Positions 52,221 to 61,010 of a stretch of DNA of 64,000 nucleotides are shown one piece after another. This stretch comes from an uncultured bacterium (lineage in GTDB: Bacteria > Bacillota > Clostridia > Oscillospirales > Ruminococcaceae). The stretch spans positions 7,179 through 71,178 of the forward strand of contig CAJMSD010000013.1 in assembly GCA_905215965.1 (NCBI GenBank), read 5' to 3'. The translations under genes were made by a program, and so were the position numbers. The notes under the pieces are model-generated. The model did no database searches and was not told where the DNA came from. It saw nothing but the letters and a program-made list of their open reading frames with translations. The stretch's first letter is position 1. Each line of letters starts with the position of its first letter.

Positions 52221-52249
52221 AATATATCATATATTTTTCCTGCTGTCAA
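52221..52249 (-). promoter_or_regulatory. cadA promoter
   Basis: TTGACA (52244-52249) and TATATT (52221-52226) are 17 bp apart on the minus strand. The remaining 52250-52470 is AT-rich without a gene and probably carries the sigma-factor promoter. Confidence 0.7.
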
Positions 52250-52479
52250 TACTTTTCAGAAAATTTTCTTTGCAAAATACAACTTATTATGATATAATAA
52301 GTTGAAACCAAGTAAAAAATGCCGGATATCTTCTAAAAATCACGATTGTTAGTTTGTGATAACAACCTTTCGAAATTTTTTCAAAAAAAGTTCGTCTTTT
52401 TTTATCTTTAAAATCACTACCTTATGAAAGCTTTCATTATCGCCGTTTTTACGGTAGTTTTCTGGAAGGAGTGAAATAT

Positions 52480-53082
52480 ATGTTGACTGAACAAAAGATT
52501 CTCAACGGAGGTGAGAACGCTATAATTTTTAAGAAATCCCTAACACAAGACAGGGAGTCGGAAGAACATAAAATCAATCAAGTCAATTACCTGATCATTA
52601 ATTGCAGTACGTCAAAGGAAAGTTTATGCACACTTTACAATATGTTTAAAAAGCAGGTTTTTGCTATTGCATTCAGTATTACGTGCGATTATCATCTTTC
52701 AGAGGATTGCGTTGCGGAAACTTTTGTTAGGTTGACGCAAGTAAAAAAATTTTCCCCAAAAGGCGGCGACGGAAAAGGATTCATTCTGACAGTAGCGCGC
52801 AACGTCGCCCTTGAACAGCGCAGACGTTATAAAAAAGAAAGTATGAATTTTATCATACAAAGCTACGGTGACGCCGATAAAACCGTAGAGGACAGCATCT
52901 TTGTTAATCAGCTGCTTAAACATCTGAATGACAATCAGCGGCAGATCGTTATGATGAAATGCTACAGTGAGCTGACTTTTCAGGAGATAGCGTCCATTTT
53001 AAGATGTCCGGTTACTACGGTCAAATCAAGGTACAAAAGAGCAATTGAAATATTACAGAAAAAGGCAGGTGCTGAATTATGA
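52480..53082 (+). CDS. Sigma-70 family (ECF-type) RNA polymerase sigma factor
   Basis: The protein is about 200 residues from ATG 52480 (GAAGGAG, 8 nt; the GTG at 52471 is inside the ribosome site). Region 2 is near 55-120 ('CTLYNMFKKQVFAIAFSITCDYHLSEDCVAETFVR' region in short blocks), and region 4 is near 140-195 ('QRQIVMMKCYSELTFQEIASILRCPVTTVKSRYKRAIEILQ' likewise). There is no region 1 or 3. An N-terminal extension of about 45 residues is unusual. The stop overlaps the next gene by 4 bp, pairing it with a membrane protein that is probably its anti-sigma. Confidence 0.88.
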   Translation: MLTEQKILNGGENAIIFKKSLTQDRESEEHKINQVNYLIINCSTSKESLCTLYNMFKKQVFAIAFSITCDYHLSEDCVAETFVRLTQVKKFSPKGGDGKGFILTVARNVALEQRRRYKKESMNFIIQSYGDADKTVEDSIFVNQLLKHLNDNQRQIVMMKCYSELTFQEIASILRCPVTTVKSRYKRAIEILQKKAGAEL

Positions 53083-54608
53083 ATGAAAAAAATCAGAAAA
53101 TTCAAGATTTCGAAAATAATCTGAAATCAAAAATGGACGAACTTGCGTCATCAGTAGACTGCTTTGACAAAATTGCCAAAAGAGCTTTTCCTGAGCAAAC
53201 AAAAAGCTCGGAGGATTTTGAGTATACTGTAAGCGATCTTGAAAACGTGAGCGGACGCAGAAATAAATTCCGTATTACATCGTTTGTTGCAGCTGCTGCG
53301 GCAATTGTACTATGCTTGTTTTTTCTGGCTAAGCCTGACGGCTTCCTGAATAATGTATTGTTTAATGCAGGAAAAAGCGAAGACAAACAGGCATATAGAC
53401 AAATCATAGCCGAGATCAAGGAACTTGACTCTGACAGCACTTACGTATATAAGGATCTCACGCTGGATCAGTTTATAAAATATGATACGCTTATCCTGCC
53501 ATTTTATGGCTGCCCATTCGAAAGATCCGAGACATCCGGGCTTAACGTCAGAATTTTTATAAGAACCTGTGGAGATGTGTATACCAATCAGATATACGCT
53601 GTCGTTTACGAGGGAAGCTTTGAGGACGAGAACTTTATTGCGGCAGCCGATACAAACGCAAAATTCGAAGATTCCGAACTTAATAGCGAACAGACTGTCA
53701 CACGTATAAGCAGCGAGAATATGTTGTATACTGCTGAAAATTTGTTTGATGCCGATGAAAGTAATAATGCAATTACCGATAGTGATGAAAATGAAATTGA
53801 ACTCGGAGCATTTAATTATAGAATGCTGTGCAAAACCGATAATGATATCATTCCTATTACAAGTGCGTTTTATTACTGGCATAACGCAGATGATGAAAAT
53901 AATAATTACAGTTATGATATTTATGCCTATGATTCAAGAAAATCCGTTCAGGAGCGTTATGATACCGAGCAATTTGAAAGCGACTGGAATAATGTAGTTT
54001 ATTTTAACGGCAAATCGGCTGCGGCAGATACCGAGCTTTCTGATATGACGAAAGCAGATACAGTAGATAATATCTATATCGCAGGCGATAATTCAATGTA
54101 TGCAGACTATACTTTCATGAACTTCGATGAATATTCCAATACTGAGAATGTGTTTGGCGCAAGTTATGATCTGGTCACTTCAAGCGGATATACGGCAGAA
54201 TTTATCGCCCCGTTCATAAGCGCGTTCAGTGAATATATGTTTTTTGTTCCGGCAGATGAGTATTACAGAAAAAGTGCAAAAATCGAAATAAAAAACACTT
54301 TTGATAACTCGGTGATCGAAAGCAAAGATGTTGTTTTATTTGCAGCCGACGAACTTGAAGGCGTAGAATCCGATTCTGCAGAGGCTCAATTGCTCGAACA
54401 GCATTTACAGCTTGAAGAAGAATTGAGAAAATATGAAGAGCTGTATAATACAGCCGCAAAAAACAGTGAAATTGAAGAAAAACGATATAACGAATATCTG
54501 AATTCGCTGCAAAACGAGCTTGAAGAAATTTCTTCCAAAATTCAAAGTAATCAATACGAAAGTCAAGAAGTTATTTCAACAAAACCGACTGAACCTAACG
54601 AAGAATAA
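53079..54608 (+). CDS. Membrane-anchored putative anti-sigma factor with large sensor domain
   Basis: This 509-residue protein has a short cytoplasmic N-terminus (1-66, with a helical, acidic possible sigma-binding part), one membrane segment (about 68-86), a large extracellular mixed domain (about 100-430) and a C-terminal Glu-rich coiled coil (about 435-500). No zinc-binding anti-sigma HxxxCxxC motif is visible. The anti-sigma assignment rests on the 4-bp overlap with the sigma gene and the membrane topology. The extracellular domain is not recognised. Confidence 0.65.
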   Translation: MNEKNQKIQDFENNLKSKMDELASSVDCFDKIAKRAFPEQTKSSEDFEYTVSDLENVSGRRNKFRITSFVAAAAAIVLCLFFLAKPDGFLNNVLFNAGKSEDKQAYRQIIAEIKELDSDSTYVYKDLTLDQFIKYDTLILPFYGCPFERSETSGLNVRIFIRTCGDVYTNQIYAVVYEGSFEDENFIAAADTNAKFEDSELNSEQTVTRISSENMLYTAENLFDADESNNAITDSDENEIELGAFNYRMLCKTDNDIIPITSAFYYWHNADDENNNYSYDIYAYDSRKSVQERYDTEQFESDWNNVVYFNGKSAAADTELSDMTKADTVDNIYIAGDNSMYADYTFMNFDEYSNTENVFGASYDLVTSSGYTAEFIAPFISAFSEYMFFVPADEYYRKSAKIEIKNTFDNSVIESKDVVLFAADELEGVESDSAEAQLLEQHLQLEEELRKYEELYNTAAKNSEIEEKRYNEYLNSLQNELEEISSKIQSNQYESQEVISTKPTEPNEE

Positions 54609-54639
54609 TTATAACAGACAAAACAAAAGAAAGTTTATA

Positions 54640-54680
54640 AAGAACTGTGCTGTATAAATTAGCACAGTTCTTTTATTATA
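54640..54680 (+). terminator. Terminator after the sigma/anti-sigma operon
   Basis: AAAGAACTGTGCT (54640-54652) pairs with AGCACAGTTCTTT (54662-54674) and is followed by TATTATA. Confidence 0.85.
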
Positions 54681-54732
54681 TTAAGTTCAGAGGCGCCTAA
54701 AATTAAAAAAATAAAAATCTACAAAGGAATTA

Positions 54733-54761
54733 TTGACTTTATGCATTTAAAGTGTTATACT
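54733..54761 (+). promoter_or_regulatory. aroF-tyrA promoter
   Basis: TTGACT (54733-54738) and TATACT (54756-54761) have a 17-bp spacer. The 50-nt leader is too short for a T-box and no attenuator is visible. Confidence 0.65.
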
Positions 54762-54819
54762 TTAAACAACGAAAGCAATCTAAGCTTTCATTTTAGTATT
54801 TAAGAGAGGTTGATATTTT

Positions 54820-55830
54820 ATGATTATTGTATGTAAAAACTCTGCGCCGCAGAAAAAAATAGACGAGCTTATCAATAAACTCACGGATATGGGACTTGAA
54901 ACACATTGCAGTACAGGTACTCACTCAACAGTTATAGGACTTGTAGGCGATACGTCGAAGGTCGATATGGAAGCTCTTGAAGCGCTCGATATCGCCGAAA
55001 AGGTACAGCGTGTATCAGAGCCGTATAAGCTTGCAAATAAAAAATTTCATAACGACGATACGATCGTAGAAGCCGGAGGTTCAAAAATCGGCGGCGGATA
55101 CTTCGGAGTTATAGCAGGTCCGTGTTCTATTGAATCCGAGGAGCAGATCATAGGCTGCGCAAAAGCTGTTAAGGCTGCCGGAGCAAATTTCCTCAGAGGA
55201 GGAGCATTTAAGCCGAGAACTTCGCCATACGCTTTCAGAGGCCTTAAAGCAAGAGGTCTCGAGCTGCTTCTTCTTGCAAAACAAGAAACCGGACTTCCTA
55301 TCGTTACCGAGCTTATGAGCCTCGATCACCTTGATCTGTTCAATGATGTAGATGTTATCCAGATCGGTGCAAGAAATATGCAAAATTTCGAGATGCTTTC
55401 TGAAATCGGTCATTGCGACAAGCCGATACTTCTTAAAAGAGGTCTTGCAAATACAATCGAAGAATGGCTTATGAGCGCAGAGTATATTATGTCGGGCGGA
55501 AACAAAAATGTTATTCTCTGCGAACGCGGGATCAGAACCTTTGAGAAGGCTACAAGAAACACTTTTGATGTATCTGCCGCTCCGGTTCTGCATGAGCTTA
55601 CTCATCTTCCCGTAGTTATGGATCCAAGCCATGCTACAGGCAAGTCCTCGCTTATCAAACCGCTTGCAAAAGCATCTGTAACAGCCGGAGCAGACGGCTT
55701 GATGATAGAGGTACACCCGACTCCTGAAAAGGCTTTGTGCGATGGAGCACAGTCGATAACTCCCGACGCTTTTGCCGATATTATGCAGGATGTAAAGCTC
55801 CTTTGCAATATCGAGCATAAAATTCTCTGA
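54820..55830 (+). CDS. aroF: 3-deoxy-7-phosphoheptulonate synthase (DAHP synthase)
   Basis: This 336-residue enzyme condenses phosphoenolpyruvate and erythrose 4-phosphate, the first step of the shikimate pathway. It has an N-terminal ferredoxin-like regulatory domain (1-70) and then a TIM barrel with 'GVIAGPCSIESEEQ', 'FLRGGAFKPRTSPYAFRGL', 'IQIGARNMQNFEML', 'PILLKRGLANTIEEW' and 'PVVMDPSHATGK'. This is the type I-beta family. It is followed by tyrA at 14 bp, which suggests tyrosine or phenylalanine-directed synthesis. Confidence 0.96.
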   Translation: MIIVCKNSAPQKKIDELINKLTDMGLETHCSTGTHSTVIGLVGDTSKVDMEALEALDIAEKVQRVSEPYKLANKKFHNDDTIVEAGGSKIGGGYFGVIAGPCSIESEEQIIGCAKAVKAAGANFLRGGAFKPRTSPYAFRGLKARGLELLLLAKQETGLPIVTELMSLDHLDLFNDVDVIQIGARNMQNFEMLSEIGHCDKPILLKRGLANTIEEWLMSAEYIMSGGNKNVILCERGIRTFEKATRNTFDVSAAPVLHELTHLPVVMDPSHATGKSSLIKPLAKASVTAGADGLMIEVHPTPEKALCDGAQSITPDAFADIMQDVKLLCNIEHKIL

Positions 55831-55844
55831 TAGGACTGATTAAG

Positions 55845-56699
55845 ATGAAAATACTTGTTGCAGGCTTAGGTCTTATAGGCGGCTCGATATGTAAGTCACT
55901 GAAAAGAAGCGGAAAACATTTTATCGTCGGATACGATCTGAACATGGAGATCGAACAGGCTGCTCTTGAAGATGGCTGCATTGATACAGAATTCAGCGGC
56001 AGCTTTGACGATATAGAGCTTGTTATCGTTTGTCTTTATCCGGAAGCCGCTGAAAGCTTCGTGAAAGAAAATGCTTCTGCAATGGCAAATAAAGTGCGGC
56101 TTATCACAGATGTCTGCGGAATCAAGGGTGAATTTGCACAGCGTATAAAAAAAATTGCTGAAATAAACAATATGGAATATATCGGCATTCATCCTATGGC
56201 AGGAAAAGAATTCGGCGGTTACGTCAATAGTACGGAAAAACTTTTTTGCGGTGCAAATTTTATTATTGCTCCCTTTGAGGACAGTACTAAGGAAAATATC
56301 ACTTTGCTTGAAGAGCTTGCGCTTGAAATGGGCGCAGGAAAGCTTGTTACGACTACACCTGAGGATCATGATAAGATTATTGCCTATACTTCACAGCTTG
56401 CTCATATAGTATCAAGCGCTTATGTAAAAAGTCCGGAGCTTGATATCGAATGTGGATTCAGCGGAGGTAGCTTTCAGGATATGACGAGAATTGCTACCAT
56501 GAATGAAAATATGTGGACAGATCTCTTTATGCAGAATCGTAAAAATCTGCTTTTTGAGCTTGATACGCTTATAGAAAATCTGAATATGTACAGTAAAGCG
56601 CTGAGGGACGGCGATACGCAGCGAATTTCGGAGCTAATTAAGGAAGGAAGACTTCTGAAAGAAGAAAATCTGCGTCGGCGTATCGGACAGCCTAACTAA
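55845..56699 (+). CDS. tyrA: Prephenate dehydrogenase
   Basis: This 284-residue enzyme oxidatively decarboxylates prephenate to 4-hydroxyphenylpyruvate for tyrosine synthesis. The N-terminal NAD(P) fold has 'VAGLGLIGGSICKSL', followed by 'YIGIHPMAGKE' with the catalytic His and 'SAYVKSPELD' in the helical dimer domain. No C-terminal ACT domain is present, so feedback control likely acts at aroF or is absent. It forms an operon with aroF. Confidence 0.95.
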   Translation: MKILVAGLGLIGGSICKSLKRSGKHFIVGYDLNMEIEQAALEDGCIDTEFSGSFDDIELVIVCLYPEAAESFVKENASAMANKVRLITDVCGIKGEFAQRIKKIAEINNMEYIGIHPMAGKEFGGYVNSTEKLFCGANFIIAPFEDSTKENITLLEELALEMGAGKLVTTTPEDHDKIIAYTSQLAHIVSSAYVKSPELDIECGFSGGSFQDMTRIATMNENMWTDLFMQNRKNLLFELDTLIENLNMYSKALRDGDTQRISELIKEGRLLKEENLRRRIGQPN

Positions 56700-56714
56700 T
56701 ATATGTAATAATGC

Positions 56715-56755
56715 AAATGAGGACGTCAAGTATGATGTCCTCATTTATGTTTTAT
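56715..56755 (+). terminator. Terminator after tyrA
   Basis: AAATGAGGAC (56715-56724) pairs with GTCCTCATTT (56737-56746) and is followed by ATGTTTTAT. Confidence 0.82.
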
Positions 56756-56795
56756 GCATAAAATGCCGAATAGAGTAATAATTTGCCATAAACTG

Positions 56796-56824
56796 TTGAC
56801 TTTTCTGTCATAATGAATTAAAAT
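56796..56824 (+). promoter_or_regulatory. potABCD promoter
   Basis: TTGACT (56796-56801) and TAAAAT (56819-56824) have a 17-bp spacer, about 80 nt before potA. Confidence 0.55.
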
Positions 56825-56909
56825 ATAATTTGCGTGCAGTTTCAGAAATCCGCTTTCAGGAAAAAAACAGACTGCGTTTCCATGAATTTTATTGGGAGGA
56901 CTTAGAATT

Positions 56910-57989
56910 ATGAGCAATATTGTTACTCTTAAAGATATCGTTGTTGAATTTGACGGCGAACGTATTCTTGACAAGCTTAATCTGGAAATAGGAGATAAGC
57001 AGTTTGTTACTCTGCTTGGACCGTCGGGCTGCGGTAAAACAACGACTTTAAGAATCATAGGCGGTTTTATTGATCCAAATAGCGGTACTGTTACATTTGA
57101 CGGAAAGAAAATTAACGGAGTTCCTCCGTATAAAAGAAATGTAAACACGGTTTTTCAGCGATATGCCTTGTTTCCGCATTTAAATGTCTATGAAAATATC
57201 GCATTCGGTCTCCGTGTACGTAAGCTTCCTGAAAAGGAAATATCAAAATTAGTTTCCGAGATGCTGAAGCTTGTCAATCTTGTCGGATACGAAAAAAGAA
57301 GTATTTCACGCCTTTCGGGAGGTCAGCAGCAGCGTGTTGCTATAGCAAGAGCTCTTGTAAATCACCCGAAAGTCCTGCTCCTTGACGAGCCTCTCGGTGC
57401 GCTTGATCTTAAACTGCGAAAAGAAATGCAGATAGAGCTAAAGCGTATTCAGGAACAGCTTGAAATAACATTTATATATGTTACTCACGATCAGGAAGAG
57501 GCTCTTACAATGAGCGACATAGTCGTTGTAATGAATGGCGGTAAGATCCAGCAAATAGGCACGCCTGTTGATATTTACAATGAACCTGTAAATGCGTTTG
57601 TTGCTGATTTTATAGGAGAAAGCAATATCCTGAGCGGTCTTATGATAAAAGACAGGCTTGTTGAAATAAATGGCAGACAGTTTGAATGTGTTGACGAGGG
57701 GTTTGGCAATAATACTCCCGTTGATGTCGTTATCCGTCCCGAGGATATCCGTTTGGTTTCGCCCGACGATGCGCAGCTAAGCGGAGTTGTTGAATCTGTT
57801 ATTTTCAAAGGCGTTCATTATGAAATGATAATTGATGCGTATGATTACAAATGGATCGTACATTCAACACAGGCAGCGGAAAAAGGCTCGGCTGTCGGGC
57901 TTTCCTTTGTTCCGTACGATATTCATATTATGAGGAAAACAAAGGACGAAAGCGGCAGAAGAGAGGTTGGTGCAGAAAATGAAAACTAA
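56910..57989 (+). CDS. potA: Spermidine/putrescine ABC transporter ATP-binding protein
   Basis: The protein is 359 residues from ATG 56910 (GGGAGGA; the frame from 56892 adds six residues over the ribosome site). Walker A is 'GPSGCGKTT', the signature 'LSGGQQQRVAIARAL', Walker B 'VLLLDEPLGALD' and the switch His 'VTHDQEEA'. A C-terminal TOBE domain (about 275-350) is the regulatory part of the PotA class. It powers polyamine import through PotB and PotC. Confidence 0.96.
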   Translation: MSNIVTLKDIVVEFDGERILDKLNLEIGDKQFVTLLGPSGCGKTTTLRIIGGFIDPNSGTVTFDGKKINGVPPYKRNVNTVFQRYALFPHLNVYENIAFGLRVRKLPEKEISKLVSEMLKLVNLVGYEKRSISRLSGGQQQRVAIARALVNHPKVLLLDEPLGALDLKLRKEMQIELKRIQEQLEITFIYVTHDQEEALTMSDIVVVMNGGKIQQIGTPVDIYNEPVNAFVADFIGESNILSGLMIKDRLVEINGRQFECVDEGFGNNTPVDVVIRPEDIRLVSPDDAQLSGVVESVIFKGVHYEMIIDAYDYKWIVHSTQAAEKGSAVGLSFVPYDIHIMRKTKDESGRREVGAENEN

Positions 57990-58791
57990 ACTTGTTTCCG
58001 CACCGTATCTTGTTTGGATGCTGGTGTTTATACTTGTTCCGCTTATTATGGTAGCATATTTTGCTTTCACTGACGAAAACGGTAATTTCACTCTTGACTA
58101 CGTTTCTGATGTGGCGCAGTATTCACAGATATTTGTGCGTTCGATTTGGCTTGCGCTTATAGCGACAGTTATATGTCTTGTTATTGCATATCCGTTAGCG
58201 TATATACTTACAAGTATGGGTAAAAAATCGCAGGGAACGATGCTGATGATAGTCATGCTTCCTATGTGGATGAACTTCCTGCTGAGAACATACGCATGGA
58301 TGACGCTTCTTGGAAATAACGGACTTATAAATACGCTTCTCGGCTATATCGGACTTGGTCCGTATAAAATGCTGAATACAGAGGGAGCGGTTATTCTTGG
58401 CATGGTTTATAATTATCTTCCCTTTATGATACTGCCTCTTTATTCGGTCATGGTAAAAATTGACAGAAGCGTGCTTGAAGCGGCAGCCGATCTTGGCTGC
58501 AATTCCAGAAAAACACTTTTCAAAGTCGTTCTCCCGTTAAGTCTTCCGGGAGTTATGTCGGGAATCACAATGGTGTTTGTGCCGGCAATAAGCACTTTCA
58601 TTATTTCAAGAATGCTTGGCGGAGGCGGAAATCTTCTTATTGGAGACCTGATCGAAATGCAATTCTTGGGAACTTCATATAATGTGAATCTCGGAGCTGC
58701 AATTTCACTTGTGCTTATGGTAATAGTTTTGCTTCTTATGACAATAATGAATCAGTTCAATGCTGACGACGGTGACGTTGTGTTAATGTGA
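57979..58791 (+). CDS. potB: Spermidine/putrescine ABC transporter permease PotB
   Basis: The permease is 270 residues from ATG 57979, overlapping potA by 11 bp. It has six membrane segments, and the inner-membrane EAA loop 'EAAADLGCNSRKTLFKVVLPLSLPG' contacts PotA. It begins with 'SAPYLVWMLVFILVPLIMV', the family opening. Confidence 0.94.
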   Translation: MKTKLVSAPYLVWMLVFILVPLIMVAYFAFTDENGNFTLDYVSDVAQYSQIFVRSIWLALIATVICLVIAYPLAYILTSMGKKSQGTMLMIVMLPMWMNFLLRTYAWMTLLGNNGLINTLLGYIGLGPYKMLNTEGAVILGMVYNYLPFMILPLYSVMVKIDRSVLEAAADLGCNSRKTLFKVVLPLSLPGVMSGITMVFVPAISTFIISRMLGGGGNLLIGDLIEMQFLGTSYNVNLGAAISLVLMVIVLLLMTIMNQFNADDGDVVLM

Positions 58792-58803
58792 GGAGGCGGA
58801 TAA

Positions 58804-59616
58804 ATGAAAAAATTATCGAAAATATATTTAGGCATAATACTGATGTTCCTCTATGTACCAATATTTGTTCTTATTGTATTTTCATTCAATACCACAAAGA
58901 GCCGAACGGTAATGTCCGGCTTTACGCTGGAATGGTATGAAAAGCTTTTCCACAACGAAATCATTATGTCCTCTCTCCTGAATACGATAATAATCGCTGT
59001 GCTCGCTTCTATTGCTGCGACAATACTTGGAACGGCGGCGGCAATCGGTATTAACAGTATGAAGAAGCTTCCGAAAGTATTGATACTGAATATTACAAAT
59101 TTCCCAATAATAAATCCGGAAATTGTAACCGGAGTATCGCTTATGCTATTGTTCGTATTTTTTGCTGCAAGAATGAATGTTGAATTTGGTTTTGCAACGC
59201 TTCTGATAGCTCATATAACCTTTGACGTACCGTATGTAATTCTTAATGTGATGCCAAAATTCAGACAAATGGATCCGTTTCTTTATGAAGCGGCACAGGA
59301 TCTCGGATGCAGTCCTGTCAAGGCGTTTTTTAAGGTTGTTCTTCCCGAGATCATGCCGGGAGTAGTTTCCGGATTCCTTATGTCATTTACATTTTCACTT
59401 GACGATTTTATAATAAGCTATTTTACAAGCGGTTCAAGCACACAGACTCTTCCTGTTACTATATACTCCATGACACGAAGAAAGGTAAGTCCGGAGATCA
59501 ACGCTCTTTCAACGATCATCTTTGTAATAGTTGTGATCGTTCTTATTGTTAAGAATGTAGCGGAGCGCCGAATTGAGAATAAGGAAAATCCTGCCGTAAG
59601 GAGGAGAAATAAATGA
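58804..59616 (+). CDS. potC: Spermidine/putrescine ABC transporter permease PotC
   Basis: This 270-residue permease has six membrane segments with the EAA loop 'EAAQDLGCSPVKAFFKVVLPEIMPG' and 'SFTFSLDDFIISYFTSG', a PotC signature. It is preceded by GAGGAGG. Its stop overlaps potD by 4 bp. Confidence 0.95.
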   Translation: MKKLSKIYLGIILMFLYVPIFVLIVFSFNTTKSRTVMSGFTLEWYEKLFHNEIIMSSLLNTIIIAVLASIAATILGTAAAIGINSMKKLPKVLILNITNFPIINPEIVTGVSLMLLFVFFAARMNVEFGFATLLIAHITFDVPYVILNVMPKFRQMDPFLYEAAQDLGCSPVKAFFKVVLPEIMPGVVSGFLMSFTFSLDDFIISYFTSGSSTQTLPVTIYSMTRRKVSPEINALSTIIFVIVVIVLIVKNVAERRIENKENPAVRRRNK

Positions 59617-60884
59617 AATCATTGTTTCTGAAAAGATTTTCACTTTCGGTGTTGTCAGCGTTTTTGATTTGTGGAAGCTGTGTTTCCTGTTCTTACAACG
59701 GCGATGATGAGGAAGATGTAGAAGTTCAGACCCTTAACATTGCCGATGACGACTACTATAGTCGTTTCAGAGGCAAAGGCGTTTCGATAAACGTCTATAA
59801 TTGGGGAGAATACATTTCCGACGGCTCAGAAGAGGGTATTCTTGATGTAAATAAAGAATTCACAGAGCTTACAGGAATCAATGTGAATTATACAAACTAT
59901 GCTACAAACGAAGAGCTTTACGCTAAACTAAAGGGCGGCGGAGCAAGCTATGATGTAATTATTCCGTCTGACTATATGATCTCAAGAATGATCAACGAGG
60001 ATATGATACAGAAGCTGGATTATAATAATATTCCTAATTTCGAATATATCATGGATTCATTTATTGATCCGGAATATGATCCCGAAAATGATTATACAGT
60101 CCCGTATACGTGGGGAACAATAGGCCTTATTTATGATGTGGCTGCAATCGATATTCCTGAAGAGGAGATCGACTGGGATATTCTTTGGAATGAGAAATAT
60201 GCGGACAGAATACTTATGTTTGATAATCCCCGCGATGCATTTGCGATAGCTCAGTTAAAACTGGGATATTCTCTTAACACCGAGGACAGTTCAGAGCTTA
60301 AAGCGTGTGCAGAAGAACTTAAAGCGCAGAAAAAATACGTTCAGGCATATGTAATGGACGAGATATTCGATAAAATGGGAGCAGGTGAGGCGATCATTGC
60401 ACCATATTACGCCGGAGATGCTCTTACTCTCATGGACGATAATGAAAATCTTGGTTTCGTAATCCCGAAAAGCGGTACAAATTGGTTCGTAGACGCAATG
60501 TGTATACCAAAGTCCTCAAAGCAAAAAGAAGCAGCTGAGATGTACATCAATTTTATGTGTGAACCTGATATCGCGTACGCAACAACCTCCTATATCGGTT
60601 ACTCAACGCCGAATTCCGAAGCGTATGAAATGCTTGACGAAGAAATAAAAAATGACGGTATTTCATATCCCAATGACGAATATCTTGAAAAACATTCAGA
60701 GATCTACCGAAATCTTTCTACAGAGGCAAATCAGGAAATGCAGAACTTATGGACTGATATTAAATCCACACAGGCTGAAACAGGAAATAAATGGCTCGTT
60801 CCTGTCTTTATGCTGATATGTATAATGCTGTCGATCGTAATTTTGATAAGAAGATATATTAAAAGCAAAAAAGACATTTTTTGA
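59613..60884 (+). CDS. potD: Polyamine-binding lipoprotein PotD with extra C-terminal membrane helix
   Basis: This 423-residue protein has a lipoprotein signal with Cys in 'GSCVSC' near residue 26. The mature periplasmic-binding-protein fold begins 'INVYNWGEYISDG', then 'NYATNEELYAKLKGGGASYDVIIPSDYMI' and 'VPYTWGTIGLIYD', as in PotD. After the normal domain end (about residue 385) an extra hydrophobic helix (about 392-412, 'FMLICIMLSIVIL') with a basic tail follows. That would tether both ends to the membrane, which is not usual for PotD. Confidence 0.93.
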   Translation: MKSLFLKRFSLSVLSAFLICGSCVSCSYNGDDEEDVEVQTLNIADDDYYSRFRGKGVSINVYNWGEYISDGSEEGILDVNKEFTELTGINVNYTNYATNEELYAKLKGGGASYDVIIPSDYMISRMINEDMIQKLDYNNIPNFEYIMDSFIDPEYDPENDYTVPYTWGTIGLIYDVAAIDIPEEEIDWDILWNEKYADRILMFDNPRDAFAIAQLKLGYSLNTEDSSELKACAEELKAQKKYVQAYVMDEIFDKMGAGEAIIAPYYAGDALTLMDDNENLGFVIPKSGTNWFVDAMCIPKSSKQKEAAEMYINFMCEPDIAYATTSYIGYSTPNSEAYEMLDEEIKNDGISYPNDEYLEKHSEIYRNLSTEANQEMQNLWTDIKSTQAETGNKWLVPVFMLICIMLSIVILIRRYIKSKKDIF

Positions 60885-60890
60885 AATAGC

Positions 60891-60930
60891 GCTGAATAAT
60901 TCCGGTAACGGTTTTATTCAGCCTTTTTTT
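60891..60930 (+). terminator. Terminator of potABCD
   Basis: GCTGAATAA (60891-60899) pairs with TTATTCAGC (60914-60922) and is followed by CTTTTTTT. Confidence 0.85.
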
Positions 60931-60948
60931 GACAGTTCTTCTATTTCC

Positions 60949-60977
60949 TTGACAATAAATCATTATAATGATATAAT
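60949..60977 (+). promoter_or_regulatory. hscC promoter with palindromic spacer
   Basis: Consensus TTGACA (60949-60954) and TATAAT (60972-60977) have a 17-bp spacer. The spacer contains a perfect 14-bp palindrome ATCATTATAATGAT (60959-60972), a candidate operator. Confidence 0.7.
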
Positions 60978-61010
60978 TTATTAAGAATTTAATATAACTG
61001 GGGTGAAACT

